Assembly: GCA_040182905.1 (NCBI GenBank)
Contig: JARQWU010000154.1
Coordinates: 1 to 24,515 of the forward strand
Origin: Barthelona sp. PAP020
Lineage: Eukaryota; Metamonada: BaSk clade
Direction of reading: 5' to 3'
DNA: 24,515 bases
Numbering within the stretch: position 1 is the first letter of the stretch; each line of letters begins with the position of its first letter. Of this stretch, positions 16,384 through 24,515 are shown in pieces. Position numbers and translations under genes: made by a program. Below the pieces are notes generated by a model. It was not told the origin of the DNA. It did not search any database and saw nothing but the letters and a program-made list of their open reading frames with translations.

Positions 16384-17553
16384 TCACAGAACATCAACAA
16401 GCATGTTTAAATCAACTTTTGACAAATGGTTGTAAACCTTTTGAATGAAATCACATCTCTCTTCAAATTCAGTATTATTTCTGGTTAAATTATGTGACAA
16501 ATTATCCAAAGAATTCATTGAACTTCTTGAACAATTGCTCAAATCGTTGATTTTCTTGGACATATCATGTACATTTGCTCTTAATCTTTTATTTTCTTCT
16601 CGCAAATAATTATTTTGCTGAAAATAATGCAAATATTTTTCTTTTTCATTTTTAATTTCGTTTTCCTTTGATTCTAACCGAATTATTAATTGATGAAAAT
16701 CCAATGTTTGATCGTTGTCAGGTATATGATGGATAGGGAAATGGAAAAATGATTTAGATCTTTCCAAACGATCCTTTAAACATTTATTCTCATCTGTTAA
16801 TCGATTTCGTGCAAGAATTTCATTTTTTAAATTTTTGTTCTTTTCAAATAGTTCTGCCTGCTGTTTTTTGTTTTCTATTTCTTCAGCCGTAACTCTTTCT
16901 GCACCTTTTTTTAACATTAATAATTCATCTAATTTTTGATGTTTTATCTTATATTGATTCACTTTCATCAATAAATCACCCCTTTCATCATTCAAATTTT
17001 TTAATCTCTGCTCTTTTTCATTTAAAACTCGTCTTAACCAATTAAAATCTTCTTTATATTGAAAACTCTCTTCTACAACTGCATTAAAAGCAACAACATC
17101 AACGTTATCTTGTGCTTCTTCATATGATTCTTTAATTTCAATAACTTTTTTCTCCATAATAGATGTTTGATTCAAATATTGTTGATTATCCTGCAAAATC
17201 TGTTTCAAATGTTGTTTCAACAATAAATTAGTTTCTTTTTCCTTTTCTATTTCACATAATTTGGATTTCCAAGCTTTTTCAAACTTTAATTTTATAGAAT
17301 TCAACTCTTCTGTACGCTCTTTTAAAAAATTTTCATGAAATTCATTTTTGAAAATTATTCCATTCAGCAGTATTTGTTTATCGTCATTTAATTTGGTTAT
17401 TTTATTTTGTAATCCAACATTTATTAAATGATATTCCTCAATTTCAACGTTCTTTTGTTGTAGTATTTTCAAATTGAATTCTTGCTTTTGATTTAACTCT
17501 TGTAATCGTCGATTTATGTCGATTATTTTCAATTCTTTCAATTCATTTGACAT
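16384..17553 (-). CDS. Long coiled-coil protein
   Basis: A 389-residue protein, nearly all coiled coil from residue 5 to about 345, with Glu/Lys/Gln/Asn-rich heptads, for example KLNDDKQILLNG, RRVLNEKEQRLKNLNDERGD and YLREENKRLRANVHDM. A short break with Pro and His occurs near SFFHFPIHHIPDNDQT (about 270-285). The C-terminal 45 residues are Ser/Asn-rich, then a short helix. There are no membrane segments. The start is the ATG at 17553 (MSNELKELKII); the frame is open seven codons more to a TTG but without ATG. A structural or centrosomal/axonemal role is possible; no specific family is recognised. Confidence 0.8.
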   Translation of the reverse strand: MSNELKELKIIDINRRLQELNQKQEFNLKILQQKNVEIEEYHLINVGLQNKITKLNDDKQILLNGIIFKNEFHENFLKERTEELNSIKLKFEKAWKSKLCEIEKEKETNLLLKQHLKQILQDNQQYLNQTSIMEKKVIEIKESYEEAQDNVDVVAFNAVVEESFQYKEDFNWLRRVLNEKEQRLKNLNDERGDLLMKVNQYKIKHQKLDELLMLKKGAERVTAEEIENKKQQAELFEKNKNLKNEILARNRLTDENKCLKDRLERSKSFFHFPIHHIPDNDQTLDFHQLIIRLESKENEIKNEKEKYLHYFQQNNYLREENKRLRANVHDMSKKINDLSNCSRSSMNSLDNLSHNLTRNNTEFEERCDFIQKVYNHLSKVDLNMLVDVL

Positions 17554-17949
17554 AAAATATACATCAATTATCAAAAACTCTTCAAAAGATTTTAATGCAT
17601 TTCAATATTTCTGTTGTAAACATATAGATAAAACATTTATAAAAACTGCATGTAAAGAGATCAGCGAATAACTCCAAATTATAACGAAAAAACAATCCAA
17701 TTAAAACCATTTTTTCATATAAATTTTGTTCAATTATTCATTATTAGAATTATTTATATATAATAACATGATATTTGAACTTTGAAGCATTTATTCTTTA
17801 ATGATCAATCAAAAACCAATTAATTCGTAGAAATATCTTGATTGTTGTTGATTTAAAGATAAATATTATATTGATTGAAATATTTTTGCATTTTGTCAAG
17901 TCAATAATTTTGTTTGGTTTTTTTAATTTATAATTTTTATGAAGATCAA
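17554..17949. other. Divergent AT-rich intergenic region
   Basis: About 400 bp between the divergent coiled-coil and legumain genes. No gene or RNA is seen. Just before the legumain start lies ATGAAGATCAAATGA (17939-17953), a four-codon frame whose TGA overlaps the main ATG. Confidence 0.5.
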
Positions 17950-19206
17950 ATGAAACCGATAATATACCTTTCAATTGTATTATTATTAATATTTACCGTT
18001 TGTTCTTGTGAAAACTGGGCTTTATTAATTTGTGGCTCAAAAGGATTTACCAATTATCGACATCAAGCGGATGTTGCACACCATTATAAAAGCTTATTAA
18101 ATTATGGGTTTCCTAAAGACAGGATTATTGTTATGAGCTACAATGATGTTCCAACACACTCTCAAAACCCTTATCCTAACCGAATTTTTAACGATTTGTC
18201 TTTAAATATTAATTATAATAAAGATTTTGAAGTGGATTATGCTGGAATTAATGTTACAATAGATAATTTTTTTGGGGTTTTAGAAGGAAAACCAGGAATA
18301 ATTAATGGTGGAAATGGAAAATATATTGATGCTCAAGCAGGCGATTACATTTATTTGTATTTTTCTGATCATGGAATGTCAAAATTAATTGCTTTTCCCA
18401 ATGGTGAATTGTACGCTGATGAACTTGAACCCAGCATTGATTATCTTACCAATACGAAAAAAATTAAGGGAATTTTGTTTATGATTGAAGCATGTTACTC
18501 AGGATCCATGTTTCAAGGGTTGAGTTCCTATCAAAATTGGGTTGCAATTACTGCAGCAAATGCATTTGAAGTGTCTTACTCATGCTCTTTACATGCTATG
18601 CTTGGTACATCTCCGTGTGATTCTTTTAGTTATGCTTTGGTTGACATGTATGACAGTTATTTTGATTTTGAGATGCCTTTAGATATTTCATTGTCGAAGG
18701 TTAAAAGCACAATAGCCAGTTCAGTATCTTTATCTCACGTTATGGTTTATGGGCCGTTGCAAAAGGAAAAATTATCCAAATTCATACCTTACAACCCTTC
18801 TTCGTTCAGTTCGAGCTTTGTTTCACAGGTAAATGAGAAAAAAAGATTAAGAAAGAAAACGTCTAAAGTTGGTCATTCTAACATTGATGCTTCAATAAAG
18901 CATTTGGAAGAGATGTTCTCTGTGGATGTGCCTTTTCATCGTACCAGCTTGAAATTCAAAAAGAACCAACATGACTATCAGACCAAGCTTTTAATTAACC
19001 TTGCAAAATCTTTAGATATTAATCTATTTTCTTCGACACAAGGAAATGACTTGAAGTGTTTCAAAAAATTTTACAAGCTTTTTATCAAAAAATGTCATCG
19101 TATATACGATGCTGCTAGAATGTATGGCCATATCTTTGATCATTGCTGTGATAATGATTTAAATTTGGAAGATTTCGAAAAAGTTTTAGAGAAATTCTGT
19201 GCATAA
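17950..19206 (+). CDS. Legumain-like cysteine peptidase (family C13)
   Basis: A 418-residue asparaginyl-endopeptidase-type protein. A signal peptide is clear: MKPIIYLSIVLLLIFTVCSC (1-20). The mature part starts ENWALLICGSKGFTNYRHQAD, the family opening. The catalytic His is H141 in YFSDHGM and the nucleophile C182 in EACYSGSMF, the conserved EAC-x-SGSMF motif; TAANAFEVSYSC (201-212) matches the segment that lines the S1 pocket. The C-terminal 120 residues include a Lys/Arg-rich stretch (about 290-305) and a helical domain with spaced Cys, as in the legumain prodomain. The absence of a GPI-transamidase tail anchor separates it from GPI8. The chosen ATG gives the signal peptide; the frame upstream has only TTG. 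Trichomonad legumains are lysosomal, secreted or surface enzymes; the location here is inferred from the signal peptide. Confidence 0.92.
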   Translation: MKPIIYLSIVLLLIFTVCSCENWALLICGSKGFTNYRHQADVAHHYKSLLNYGFPKDRIIVMSYNDVPTHSQNPYPNRIFNDLSLNINYNKDFEVDYAGINVTIDNFFGVLEGKPGIINGGNGKYIDAQAGDYIYLYFSDHGMSKLIAFPNGELYADELEPSIDYLTNTKKIKGILFMIEACYSGSMFQGLSSYQNWVAITAANAFEVSYSCSLHAMLGTSPCDSFSYALVDMYDSYFDFEMPLDISLSKVKSTIASSVSLSHVMVYGPLQKEKLSKFIPYNPSSFSSSFVSQVNEKKRLRKKTSKVGHSNIDASIKHLEEMFSVDVPFHRTSLKFKKNQHDYQTKLLINLAKSLDINLFSSTQGNDLKCFKKFYKLFIKKCHRIYDAARMYGHIFDHCCDNDLNLEDFEKVLEKFCA

Positions 19207-19431
19207 ATGTATATATATGTTATTTCTTGTATCTTTTCATGATGACTTTATTACACACAATATTTATAGTCAAAAACAACATAAAACACCAAATAATTAA
19301 TTGATAAAAAGGTGGAATGAACAACAAATTTTTTGTATCTTCTGTAGAAATATAAATAATATGAAACGGATGAATTCAAAAATATATTCATAAGAATTCA
19401 AAAAAATTTGTGGTAAGAAAATTATTCTTTT

Positions 19432-19443
19432 TCATATTTCATT
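19432..19443 (+). promoter_or_regulatory. Inr-like TCATATTTCATT before the ENTH gene
   Basis: TCATA at 19432 and TCATT at 19439 both fit TCA(C/T)(A/T); the second directly abuts the ATG at 19444. The first lies 7 nt upstream, like the copy at 2084. Confidence 0.4.
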
Positions 19444-20595
19444 ATGTTGCAGTCAATAACGAATTTTGTTCAAACAACAGTATTGAGGAGATCTGATGCA
19501 CAAATATTAGCATTACAATTGACAAATTCAACTGATGAAACTCCCAAAAATCAAGATTTGCAAGCATTATGTGAATTATCAAGAAATTATGAAGGATATA
19601 CCGATATATTTGAAGTTTTTTACCAAAGATTGAAGCAATCATATCATGAATATATTTCGATTTCCAAAACATTGCATGCCATTCAATATCTTATCATTCA
19701 TGGCAGTGATTCATTATTAGATTTAATTTCAACCAAGTTTCATCGATTAATTCGTACATTGGAGAATTTTGAATTTTTTGACTCCGAAAATCAAGATAAA
19801 GGAAGAGTTGTGAGGAATAATGCTAAACGTATAATGTTACTTGTTACTGATCCTTCTGTATTAGCCGATGAAAGAGCGAAGGTAAAGGATGTTAAAAAAC
19901 GTTTGACTGGAATCACAGGAAATGATAGGTTCAGAGGACTTACAAATGATGCCAAGATTGTTTCTGCAAATTTTCGTTCAACTGCTATTGATCAAGAGGT
20001 GTTAAAACCTGGACAATATGTTCTCACATCTGTTGGTAGTGAAGATCTATCAAAAAGTCAAAACAATTCACATATGATGAAACCAAAAGAAGACCAAAAG
20101 AAGGAAGCCACAGAAGCTTTTGATTTCTTTCAAGAAACTCCCGTGCAACCTGCAGACACTGTTCAATCCAACTTTATCCAACAACAAATGGCTGTAAAAA
20201 AAAAAGAAGAAGAAACAGATTTTTTCCAAGTTGAAAATAACAATTCATTTCAATCGGATTTTTTTAGTGAAACTGCAACTGACAACATTTCTTCAGTGAA
20301 AACGAAAGAAATTAATGGATTAGATTCATTATTTGATGATATTGACACTTCGAATTTCAAATTAGAAACCAACCAAAAAGAAGAAAACTCATTTTTGGAT
20401 TTTGAAAATTCAAAGAAAAACAATGACTCTTTTGATATTTTAGACATTTTTGACTCTGTAAAACCTTCAAACAATCAACAAATCAATCAAACTAAGAATA
20501 CTCATCATCATCATCAAGTTAATTCCAACATTCAACGATCAAATATTACAGTTTCCCATAATACCGATGATTTATTCGATGAATTATTTGCTTAG
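19444..20595 (+). CDS. ENTH-domain endocytic adaptor (epsin-like)
   Basis: A 383-residue protein. Residues 1-150 form an ENTH domain: VLRRSDAQ in the first helices, then LHAIQYLIIHGSDSLLDL (77-94) and LENFEFFDSENQDKGRVVRNNAKRIMLLVTD (106-136), matching the family pattern KaLxlleyLixxGs ... FxyxdxxgxDxGxxVRxxAkxixxLLxD. ENTH domains bind phosphoinositides and help bend clathrin-coated membranes. Residues 200-383 are disordered, with repeated acidic-aromatic motifs: DFF at 227, 259 and 272, SLFDD at 295, SFDILDIFD at 329 and DDLFDEL at 375. These resemble the DxF/DFF ligands for AP-2 or AP-1 appendages and clathrin. There are no NPF motifs and no ubiquitin-interacting motif, so it is closer to epsinR-like or minimal epsins. 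Confidence 0.88.
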   Translation: MLQSITNFVQTTVLRRSDAQILALQLTNSTDETPKNQDLQALCELSRNYEGYTDIFEVFYQRLKQSYHEYISISKTLHAIQYLIIHGSDSLLDLISTKFHRLIRTLENFEFFDSENQDKGRVVRNNAKRIMLLVTDPSVLADERAKVKDVKKRLTGITGNDRFRGLTNDAKIVSANFRSTAIDQEVLKPGQYVLTSVGSEDLSKSQNNSHMMKPKEDQKKEATEAFDFFQETPVQPADTVQSNFIQQQMAVKKKEEETDFFQVENNNSFQSDFFSETATDNISSVKTKEINGLDSLFDDIDTSNFKLETNQKEENSFLDFENSKKNNDSFDILDIFDSVKPSNNQQINQTKNTHHHHQVNSNIQRSNITVSHNTDDLFDELFA

Positions 20596-21184
20596 TTGTA
20601 AAACATCATGTCTTTTTAATAAATATTCCAAATTTAAATTTTCTTTTGATTTATTCAATACATTTTATCCTGAAAAAGAATTCTTTTGAAATGGCACAAA
20701 AGTTTTCTGATAATTTGCTTTTTCTTGTTGAAATCTGTTAAAACAATCCATTTTTTTAAATTTTACTTTAATTGTTAAAATTATGCAATTATTCACAAAC
20801 ATTGAAAAATGTCCAAGTTAAATAAAAAAAAAAATAAATTTATTCCAATATCTTTCAACAATAATTCTATTGACCAACAGAATCACCTTTTGGTAAATAT
20901 AAACCTTTAAACAATAGATTAATAAAAAAAAGAAAAAACTTTTCTGCACAATCTTTTCAAAGAGATTGTCTATAACCCAATCTATGACTGAATTACTGTT
21001 AAATGAAAAAAGGTTGTTTAAAAAACATAAAAAATAGGATTAATTTATTTCAGTTGTTGAACAGCATATACTTTTCCTTCAAAAAGATCATAAGATTGTT
21101 CATTTTACATTTTTCCAACTATAATTTTAGGAAGATGCCTAAAAACATTGTTAACAATCTCCGTTAAAAATATGGGAGAAATTA
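20596..21184. other. Intergenic region before the winged-helix gene
   Basis: About 600 bp, AT-rich, no gene supported. A minus-strand frame around 21060-21200 reads protein-like for about 50 codons with one stop, but it crosses the start region of the winged-helix gene and has no start codon; it is judged chance. Confidence 0.5.
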
Positions 21185-21196
21185 CCCTTTTTTTTT
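21185..21196 (+). promoter_or_regulatory. CCC-plus-T-run initiator-like element of the winged-helix gene
   Basis: ATTACCCTTTTTTTTTCTTTCAA directly precedes the ATG at 21204; the T run ends 7 nt before it. Confidence 0.45.
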
Positions 21197-21203
21197 CTTT
21201 CAA

Positions 21204-21881
21204 ATGAATTCTCCATATTTCACACAATATTTATGGAATGGCATCAATCCATATCTATATAGTGAATACACAGTGTCAAATCATGTTTCAAATCCAATGT
21301 ATCCGATGATTTCATACAGTTATATAACTCCCGATTCAAATGTACCAAAAATCTCAAACATGCCAAATTTTCCATATTATTTTGTCCCTAATTTATCAGA
21401 TGTTGTAGAAAAAAAACAGATGGAACCTGCTAGAAAAACAGTGATTGAAAAGAAAAAAAAAATTGAAAAGCCACAACCACCTCAACCTTTGCAGACAACA
21501 AGGTCAGAAAAAAAGATTGGAAACCTGTGTAATTTTTTAAAAAACAAACTGTCAGAAACTCCTCTGACCAGAAATGAAATCGCTGAAATGTCTGGCTTTT
21601 CAAGACAACGTGTTTCAACAGCTGTATCTGTTTTCAAAGCTCTAGGTTTAATAACGGAGATTAATGGAAACGATTCAGAAATCACTGAAAAATTGGAAAA
21701 AAAGGGTCTGTTGAAATATTCCCCAAAAGTTCATGATGCGTATCTTTCTTTTAATGAAAACGTTGCTGACAAAATATTTGCAGCTCGTCATCAAGTTAGA
21801 ATATTAAAACAGCAATTATACAATCAATCACTTGAGATGATTGGAATTGTAAGTTCAGAAAGAGCAGATGAAATAAAATAA
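21204..21881 (+). CDS. Winged-helix protein, weakly E2F/DP-like
   Basis: A 225-residue protein. Residues 1-70 are rich in Tyr, Pro, Ser and Asn and probably disordered; 70-100 is a Lys/Pro-rich linker (EKKKKIEKPQPPQPLQ). Residues 102-152 form a helix-turn-helix: IGNLCNFLKNKL, then LTRNEIAEMSGFSRQRV and STAVSVFKALGLITEI. The recognition part RQRVSTAVSVFKALGLI aligns position by position with the E2F/DP pattern RRIYDITNVLEGIGLI, with a following polar wing. The C-terminal 50 residues form an amphipathic helix (KIFAARHQVRILKQQLYNQS) that could dimerise. The DNA-binding RRxYD residues are not kept except Arg136, so an ordinary winged-helix regulator is equally possible. Confidence 0.7.
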   Translation: MNSPYFTQYLWNGINPYLYSEYTVSNHVSNPMYPMISYSYITPDSNVPKISNMPNFPYYFVPNLSDVVEKKQMEPARKTVIEKKKKIEKPQPPQPLQTTRSEKKIGNLCNFLKNKLSETPLTRNEIAEMSGFSRQRVSTAVSVFKALGLITEINGNDSEITEKLEKKGLLKYSPKVHDAYLSFNENVADKIFAARHQVRILKQQLYNQSLEMIGIVSSERADEIK

Positions 21882-22653
21882 ACTTTAGTAGAGTTGAGAG
21901 CAATTCTTCATTGGATGTGCCAATTATTTAATTTATAAAATAAATCATGTAAAATGACAGTTTTCTTTTTCGTTTTAATTTTTGTTGAATTTCATTGATC
22001 TATTGGTTGATAAATATCAATAGCAATAAAGTCTTGAATATGTAAATGCATAAAAATAGAAATGTGAAAAAAAAAATCCAATAGCAATCAATATCAAACA
22101 ACCATCATCATTATTTTCAGTTTTGAATGAATCAAAAATTCAATTCAATGTAAAATAAAGTTTTAATTGAAAGATTACTGTTGAATGAAAAGTTTTGAGT
22201 TCGTTTGAACTACCACTAAATCTTTTGAAGAAATCATCAAAAAAAATTGAAACCTTTTATTCAAAGATTAGTTTTTCAGAAACATGAAGTTTATAAAAGA
22301 TAAATCTTAAAAGATAAAAATTTCAAAAATCAATATTGAGTCTTTTCCAAATCCAAATGATAAGTAAAAAGGCATTAGAATCTATTGAACAAATAAAAGG
22401 AAAAATTTTAAACAAAAAATGAAGATCTTTCACAAAAATGACCAAAAGAACACTTATTCTTTTTCTGACAACCAAATATTACCTTAAAAGTTCATTGAAT
22501 GAGTCTTAATTTCAATACTTTATAATTTTACATGTTTTAAATCACTATTTCCTCAAAAAAAGAATATTATTTGATTGGAAAACAAAAAAAATATTTTACA
22601 TTTTTACATAATAATAAATAAAGAACAAAAATATGCACAAGTAAAAAATATGA
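21882..22653. other. Long AT-rich intergenic region, convergent
   Basis: 772 bp between the converging 3' ends of the winged-helix and formin genes, the longest gap in the window. No open frame with protein-like content, tRNA or array is visible. A short string occurs twice: ATCAATAGCAATAAAG near 22016 and CCAATAGCAATCAATATC near 22079. AATAAA-type strings near 21935-21945 and 22615-22620 could serve for 3' end formation of the two genes. Confidence 0.5.
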
Positions 22654-24515
22654 TCATATTTTCAACAACGGTTTAGCACCTCCTGATAATTTATTGTCTT
22701 TCTTCTTTTTGCCTCCAAACTTATCACCTTCACCAGATTTAATTTCATTAATCAAAGCAGCCATAGCATTTTCACCCTTCTTACCCTTCTTATCAGTAAT
22801 TTTCTTACCAACGTCCTTGGCTTTTCTTTTCTTTTTCTTAATTTGCTCTTTGGGAACTCTTTCTTTAAATTCTTCATACCACTTTTCCATCAATTCTAAG
22901 AATTCAAGTGGTTCTTGTTTTTGAGCAACTTTCTCTTTATAACCCAAGTATTTTAACAAATTCACAAACTCAGTTGATAATTTGGATGTTTCTGCTTCCA
23001 ATTTTTTTAAAGTTTCAGGGAACACATTAGCAAATTCTGTCAATTTGCTATAACACTTAACTTCATGATCCAAATTGGTGATCAAATACTCAATTGAATC
23101 TTTTGCCTTTTTATAGCTATCTTTTAGCCCTTTCAAAACATCTTCGGCCGCTTGAGGTGGACATTTCGTTGAACCCTTAATCGCACTCAGTTGTTCTACC
23201 ATTTCCCTCATGCTGCTATTATCCTTATCAAAACAATATTGAATTACATGGTCTAACAATGTCTTTTTACTTGTGTTATCATTAATATCTTTCAACTTAA
23301 ATAACAACGTCCATTCAAACCCATCAGCTTGCCCACGCTTTGTGCCACCATTCATATAATTACCAAAAGCTAAAACTACTCCAATAAATTCCTTTAATCG
23401 TGTACTTGTCTTCAGCTGTTCCATGAAAAGCTTGAAATGTTTGATGGGCCTCTCTACATCGTTGATCATATCATCCACGTTGCGAATGAACAACCAACTT
23501 TGCAATAAATGAAGGCAATTATCTATCTTCACAATTCTTCGACAAAATTCTTCAGCTTCACCTAATCGTTGTCCAGGCTGAGCATTTTTCATGGCAGTTT
23601 CAATGTTGCTTACTTCTTCTTCAGTGGGAAAATATGATATGAGTGTTTCCATCAATTGAGTATTGATTGCTTCATCATCCCATGTTTCTACAGCTTCCCT
23701 TAACTTATCAAAGGGTGGGAACTTCTTAATTGCCAAATTTATCGCTTGAGATTTTTTTCCAGGAAGAGCGTTTATTATTTTGGGAACGTCAGCCTTTGTT
23801 TCAACTTTCTTCTTTGTGGTTACTTTTGCAGCAAAAATTCCTTCAATGTAATCAACATCCAGATTTGGTTCTGTAACTGCACCAAACAAAAAATCTTTTC
23901 TTTCTTCTGGCTTCAACAACATCCTTGTCCAATGAATCGGTTTCATTTTCTTTGTCGGATTGATCACTTCTTTTGTTGCAACTGCTTTTCCTCCTTTTTT
24001 GCCTCCAGGTGGCCCTCCCATTGGTTTCATTCCAGGTGGTAACATCATTCCAGGTGGTCCCATAGGTAGTCCTCCAGGTGGTCCCATTGGTGGTCCTGTA
24101 GGTGGTCCCATTGGTGGTCCAGTTGGTGGTCCTGTAGGTGGTCCCATTGGTCCTGTTGGTGGTCCAGTTGGTGGTCCCATTGGTGGTCCTCCAGGTGGTC
24201 CCATTGGTCCTGTTGGTGGTCCAGTTGGTGGTCCCATTGGTGGTCCTCCAGGTGGTCCCATTGGTCCTGTTGGTGGTCCAGTTGGTGGTCCAGTTGGTGG
24301 TCCAGTTGGTGGTCCTGTAGGTGGTCCCATTGGTCCTGTTGGTGGTCCTGTAGGTGGTCCCATTGGTGGTCCAGTTGGTGGTCCTGTAGGTGGTCCCATT
24401 GGTGGTCCTGTAGGTGGTCCCATTGGTGGTCCTGTAGGTGGTCCAGTTGGTGGTCCTGTAGGTGGTCCAGTTGGTGGTCCTGTAGGTGGTCCTGTAGGTG
24501 GTCCCATTGGTCCTG
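22654..24515 (-). CDS. Diaphanous-type formin (FH1-FH2-DAD), N-terminus outside the window
   Basis: The frame is open at the right edge, so the protein is partial. The order is: FH1-like repeat region (about 24000-24515), a short basic linker, an FH2 domain (about 22850-23955) and a basic tail. FH2 starts with KKMKPIHWTRM, holds GEAEEFCRRI, and has the conserved core FGNYMNGGTKRGQADGFEW. FH2 dimers nucleate actin filaments and track barbed ends; FH1 delivers profilin-actin. The tail reads ENAMAALINEIKSGEGDKF followed by GGKKKK, which matches the diaphanous autoregulatory domain (M-x-x-L-L-x-x-L-x-S-G-x-x-F then basic cluster). This predicts a Rho-GTPase-binding/FH3 region further upstream, off the window. 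The gene ends 70 bp or so from the first AATAAA-like string. Confidence 0.95.
   Translation of the reverse strand, partial: GPMGPPTGPPTGPPTGPPTGPPTGPPTGPPMGPPTGPPMGPPTGPPTGPPMGPPTGPPTGPMGPPTGPPTGPPTGPPTGPPTGPMGPPGGPPMGPPTGPPTGPMGPPGGPPMGPPTGPPTGPMGPPTGPPTGPPMGPPTGPPMGPPGGLPMGPPGMMLPPGMKPMGGPPGGKKGGKAVATKEVINPTKKMKPIHWTRMLLKPEERKDFLFGAVTEPNLDVDYIEGIFAAKVTTKKKVETKADVPKIINALPGKKSQAINLAIKKFPPFDKLREAVETWDDEAINTQLMETLISYFPTEEEVSNIETAMKNAQPGQRLGEAEEFCRRIVKIDNCLHLLQSWLFIRNVDDMINDVERPIKHFKLFMEQLKTSTRLKEFIGVVLAFGNYMNGGTKRGQADGFEWTLLFKLKDINDNTSKKTLLDHVIQYCFDKDNSSMREMVEQLSAIKGSTKCPPQAAEDVLKGLKDSYKKAKDSIEYLITNLDHEVKCYSKLTEFANVFPETLKKLEAETSKLSTEFVNLLKYLGYKEKVAQKQEPLEFLELMEKWYEEFKERVPKEQIKKKKRKAKDVGKKITDKKGKKGENAMAALINEIKSGEGDKFGGKKKKDNKLSGGAKPLLKI
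22696..22770 (-). other. DAD-like autoinhibitory segment of the formin
   Basis: Codons for AMAALINEIKSGEGDKFGGKKKK. Met, hydrophobic positions, SG, Phe and the basic cluster align with the DAD of mDia-type formins, which binds the N-terminal inhibitory domain until a Rho GTPase releases it. Confidence 0.65.
24049..24515. repeat. GGTGGTCC-type minisatellite encoding the FH1 region
   Basis: An imperfect tandem array of 9-12 bp units on the plus strand, mainly GGTGGTCCTGTA, GGTGGTCCAGTT and GGTGGTCCCATT. On the minus strand it is read as G-P-P-T and G-P-P-M tetrapeptides, with some GPM and GPPG variants. Larger blocks of about 60 bp repeat near 24130-24265 (GGTCCTGTTGGTGGTCCAGTT followed by GGTCCCATTGGTGGTCCTCCA). 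The array continues off the right edge. Confidence 0.95.

Noticed and set aside
17914-17949. Upstream extension of the legumain frame
   Set aside because: It starts only at a TTG and would bury the clear signal peptide that begins at the ATG at 17950.
21050-21203. Minus-strand protein-like reading with IVNNVFRHLPKIIVGK and YDLFEGKVYAVQQLK
   Set aside because: Interrupted by a stop, no start codon, and it would run through the start codon of the winged-helix gene.
24049-24515. CRISPR-like or satellite array
   Set aside because: The units are codon multiples in frame with a formin FH1 region, with no unique spacers.

Overview
This window looks like nuclear DNA of an AT-rich, gene-dense, intron-poor protist, most likely a parabasalid (trichomonad), possibly a Tritrichomonas-like lineage. 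The reasons are: mostly single-exon genes on both strands separated by short AT-rich gaps; very short inferred 5' leaders carrying either a CCTTT-plus-T-run element or a TCA(T)(A/T) element, which resemble the two initiator types (M5 and Inr) described in Trichomonas vaginalis; compact introns in one ribosomal protein gene with the branch-point motif fused to the 3' splice site; and a eukaryotic gene set that includes a probable axonemal protein, so a flagellated cell. The species assignment is an inference; no search was possible.

Layout. Positions 1-475 hold a decayed coding remnant on the minus strand. Then follow: an aminotransferase class IV enzyme with a poly-Glu tail (-), a small coiled-coil protein (+), ribosomal protein L37 with two introns (-), a SERF/4F5 small protein (-), a leucine-rich-repeat protein (+), a minimal COMM-domain protein (+), eEF1B beta-type exchange factor (-), a probable EFHB/CFAP21-like axonemal protein (+), an unknown 173-residue protein (+), a divergent Hsp110-like protein (+), a 940-residue protein of unknown function (+), an AAAP amino-acid transporter (-), a seven-helix membrane protein (+), a long coiled-coil protein (-), a legumain-type cysteine peptidase (+), an ENTH-domain endocytic adaptor (+), a winged-helix protein (+), and, running off the right edge, a diaphanous-type formin with FH1 repeats, FH2 and a DAD-like tail (-).

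The genes do not form an operon or an obvious functional cluster. They are housekeeping functions (translation: L37, eEF1B; folding: Hsp110-like; amino acid metabolism and uptake), membrane traffic (ENTH adaptor, COMM protein), cytoskeleton (formin, axonemal protein, coiled coils) and lysosomal or secreted proteolysis (legumain). I saw no tRNA, rRNA, CRISPR array or intact mobile element. The strongest non-routine observations are the spliced L37 gene with its fused branch-point/acceptor motif, the Glu-to-Gln change in the aminotransferase, the unusual FH1 repeat array with a DAD-like tail, the single-domain COMM protein and the recurring pyrimidine-rich start-proximal element.
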